Below are positions 4,386 to 5,466 of a stretch of 5,466 nucleotides of DNA, one piece after another (the first letter of the stretch is position 1; every line of letters starts with the position of its first letter). The DNA comes from JdFR-22 sp046537735. GTDB lineage: Archaea; Halobacteriota; Archaeoglobi; Archaeoglobales; Archaeoglobaceae. Both the position numbers and the translations under genes were made by a program. The DNA lies in the NCBI GenBank assembly GCA_046537735.1, contig JBKHKH010000137.1, positions 1 through 5,466 of the forward strand, in the 5' to 3' direction. Under the pieces are notes generated by a model. The model was given only the letters and a program-made list of their open reading frames with translations. It made no database searches and was not told where the DNA came from.

Positions 4386-5466
4386 ATGTATATTCCGGTT
4401 GATGTGCCGTTCGAGCTCCACGAGATCAAGATACTGGAAGCTGATGATGATTCCCTCATAAAGATGAGTGAGGAGCTCGGTCTGGGGCTTAGCTTAGATG
4501 AAATGAAGCGTATAAAGGAGTATTTCCATCAAAAAGGCAGGAACCCTATGGACATCGAGATACAGAGCCTGGGACAGGCGTGGAGTGAGCACTGCTGTTA
4601 CAAGAGCTCCAAATACTATCTCAAGAAGTCTATTGTGGGTCTCTCGGCTGACTACGTGATATCGGCTATAGAGGAGGATGCGGGAGTAGCAGAATTTGAT
4701 GAAGAACATGCTTATGTGCTTGCTCTGGAGTCCCACAACCATCCATCTGCGATCGAACCATATGGTGGTGCCGCCACAGGAGTGGGGGGCATACTGAGGG
4801 ATGTCCTGTGCATGGGTGCCCAGCCCATAGCTCTTATCGACCCCCTGTATTTCGGGAATCCCGATACACCCAGAGATGACGTTCCGTCGGGAACAAAACA
4901 CCCCCTCTACCTTCTTTCGGGGGTTGTGGAGGGAATAAGGGATTACGGCAATAGAGTGGGCATACCCACTGTATCAGGCTCCGTCTTCTTTGACCATAAA
5001 TACCTCACCAACTGTATCGTCAACGTGGGGTGTGTGGGTATAGTGAAGAAGGACCAGCTCATCCACAGCAGGGCGGGAAATGCTGGAGACGTTTTCATTC
5101 TTGCAGGAGGTCCCACAGGTAGGGACGGTATCCACGGAGTAACATTCGCCTCCTCAGAGCTGCACGAGAGGAGTGAGGAGGAGTCCCGGGGGGCTGTCCA
5201 GCTGGGTAATCCCATAATCAAGGAGCCTCTAATCCATTCCTGTCTGGAGATAGTGGACAAGGGACTGCTTACCGGAATGAAAGACCTGGGTGGTGGAGGA
5301 CTTAGCTGCGTTATCGGTGAAATGGCTTCGGCTGCTGGTTTCGGGGCTGAGGTTCATCTGGAGAAGGTCCACCTGAAGGAGAAGAATATGGCTCCCTGGG
5401 AAATATGGGTTTCGGAAAGTCAGGAGAGGATGATGCTTACCGTGGAGCCCAAACACGTTGACGAGG
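4386..5466 (+). CDS. purL: Phosphoribosylformylglycinamidine synthase subunit PurL (FGAM synthase II), C-terminus cut by window edge
   Basis: The frame is open to the window end, giving about 360 residues, roughly half of a typical archaeal PurL. The enzyme uses ATP and ammonia delivered by PurQ to turn FGAR into FGAM in purine synthesis. Visible blocks are the linker region LDEMKRIKEYF (37-47), SLGQAWSEHCCYKSSKYYLK (61-80) with the conserved active-site His at H69, ALESHNHPSAIEPYGGAATG (113-132), GGILRDVLCMGAQPIAL (134-150), a glycine loop ILAGGPTGRDGIHGVTFAS (238-256), and DLGGGGLS (300-307). These are characteristic of the small, PurS-dependent PurL. ATG 4386 is chosen for its spacing from GGTGA; ATG 4383, GTG 4359 and TTG 4338 are also in frame. 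No frameshift or missing motif is seen in the part present. Confidence 0.95.
   Translation, partial: MYIPVDVPFELHEIKILEADDDSLIKMSEELGLGLSLDEMKRIKEYFHQKGRNPMDIEIQSLGQAWSEHCCYKSSKYYLKKSIVGLSADYVISAIEEDAGVAEFDEEHAYVLALESHNHPSAIEPYGGAATGVGGILRDVLCMGAQPIALIDPLYFGNPDTPRDDVPSGTKHPLYLLSGVVEGIRDYGNRVGIPTVSGSVFFDHKYLTNCIVNVGCVGIVKKDQLIHSRAGNAGDVFILAGGPTGRDGIHGVTFASSELHERSEEESRGAVQLGNPIIKEPLIHSCLEIVDKGLLTGMKDLGGGGLSCVIGEMASAAGFGAEVHLEKVHLKEKNMAPWEIWVSESQERMMLTVEPKHVDE

Noticed and set aside
4494..5456. Minus-strand open frames of 75-135 codons
   Set aside because: They are antisense to purL, whose conserved motifs run continuously through the region.

Overview
The window looks like chromosomal housekeeping DNA from an archaeon. 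Three genes point there: deoxyhypusine synthase (hypusine modification of aIF5A, absent from typical bacteria), the archaeal-type phosphopantothenate synthetase (4-phosphopantoate–beta-alanine ligase) of CoA biosynthesis, and the archaeal form of CobT. Separate purS and purL genes agree with this. TATA-like boxes lie about 24-30 bases before most start codons, which suggests largely leaderless mRNAs. A euryarchaeal or Thermoplasmata-like host is a reasonable guess, but I cannot name the lineage from sequence alone.

Layout. Bases 1-1773 are read on the minus strand. From upstream to downstream they hold a short two-CxxC zinc-ribbon protein, a small unrecognised protein whose 3' end looks frameshifted, cobT, and the first 44 codons of a probable adenosylcobinamide amidohydrolase (cbiZ-like) that runs off the left edge. 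CobT and the CbiZ-like protein both belong to cobamide assembly and salvage: CbiZ returns cobinamide to the pathway and CobT makes the alpha-ribotide of the lower ligand.

Bases 1774-1869 are a compact divergent promoter region with one TATA-like box for each direction. Bases 1870-5466 are read on the plus strand: deoxyhypusine synthase, a small cysteine-rich lipoprotein, phosphopantothenate synthetase, purS, and the 5' half of purL, which runs off the right edge. Apart from purS-purL, which act in one complex, the plus-strand genes share no pathway, and each of the first four has its own candidate TATA box.

There is no gene-free stretch over 300 bases. I see no tRNA, rRNA, CRISPR array, insertion sequence, phage gene or convincing riboswitch. 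I found no new multi-gene system. The points most worth a second look are the probable frameshift near 1226-1263, the consistent leaderless promoter spacing (which moves several starts inward), the eight-cysteine lipoprotein, and purS and purL lying in one frame separated by a single stop codon.
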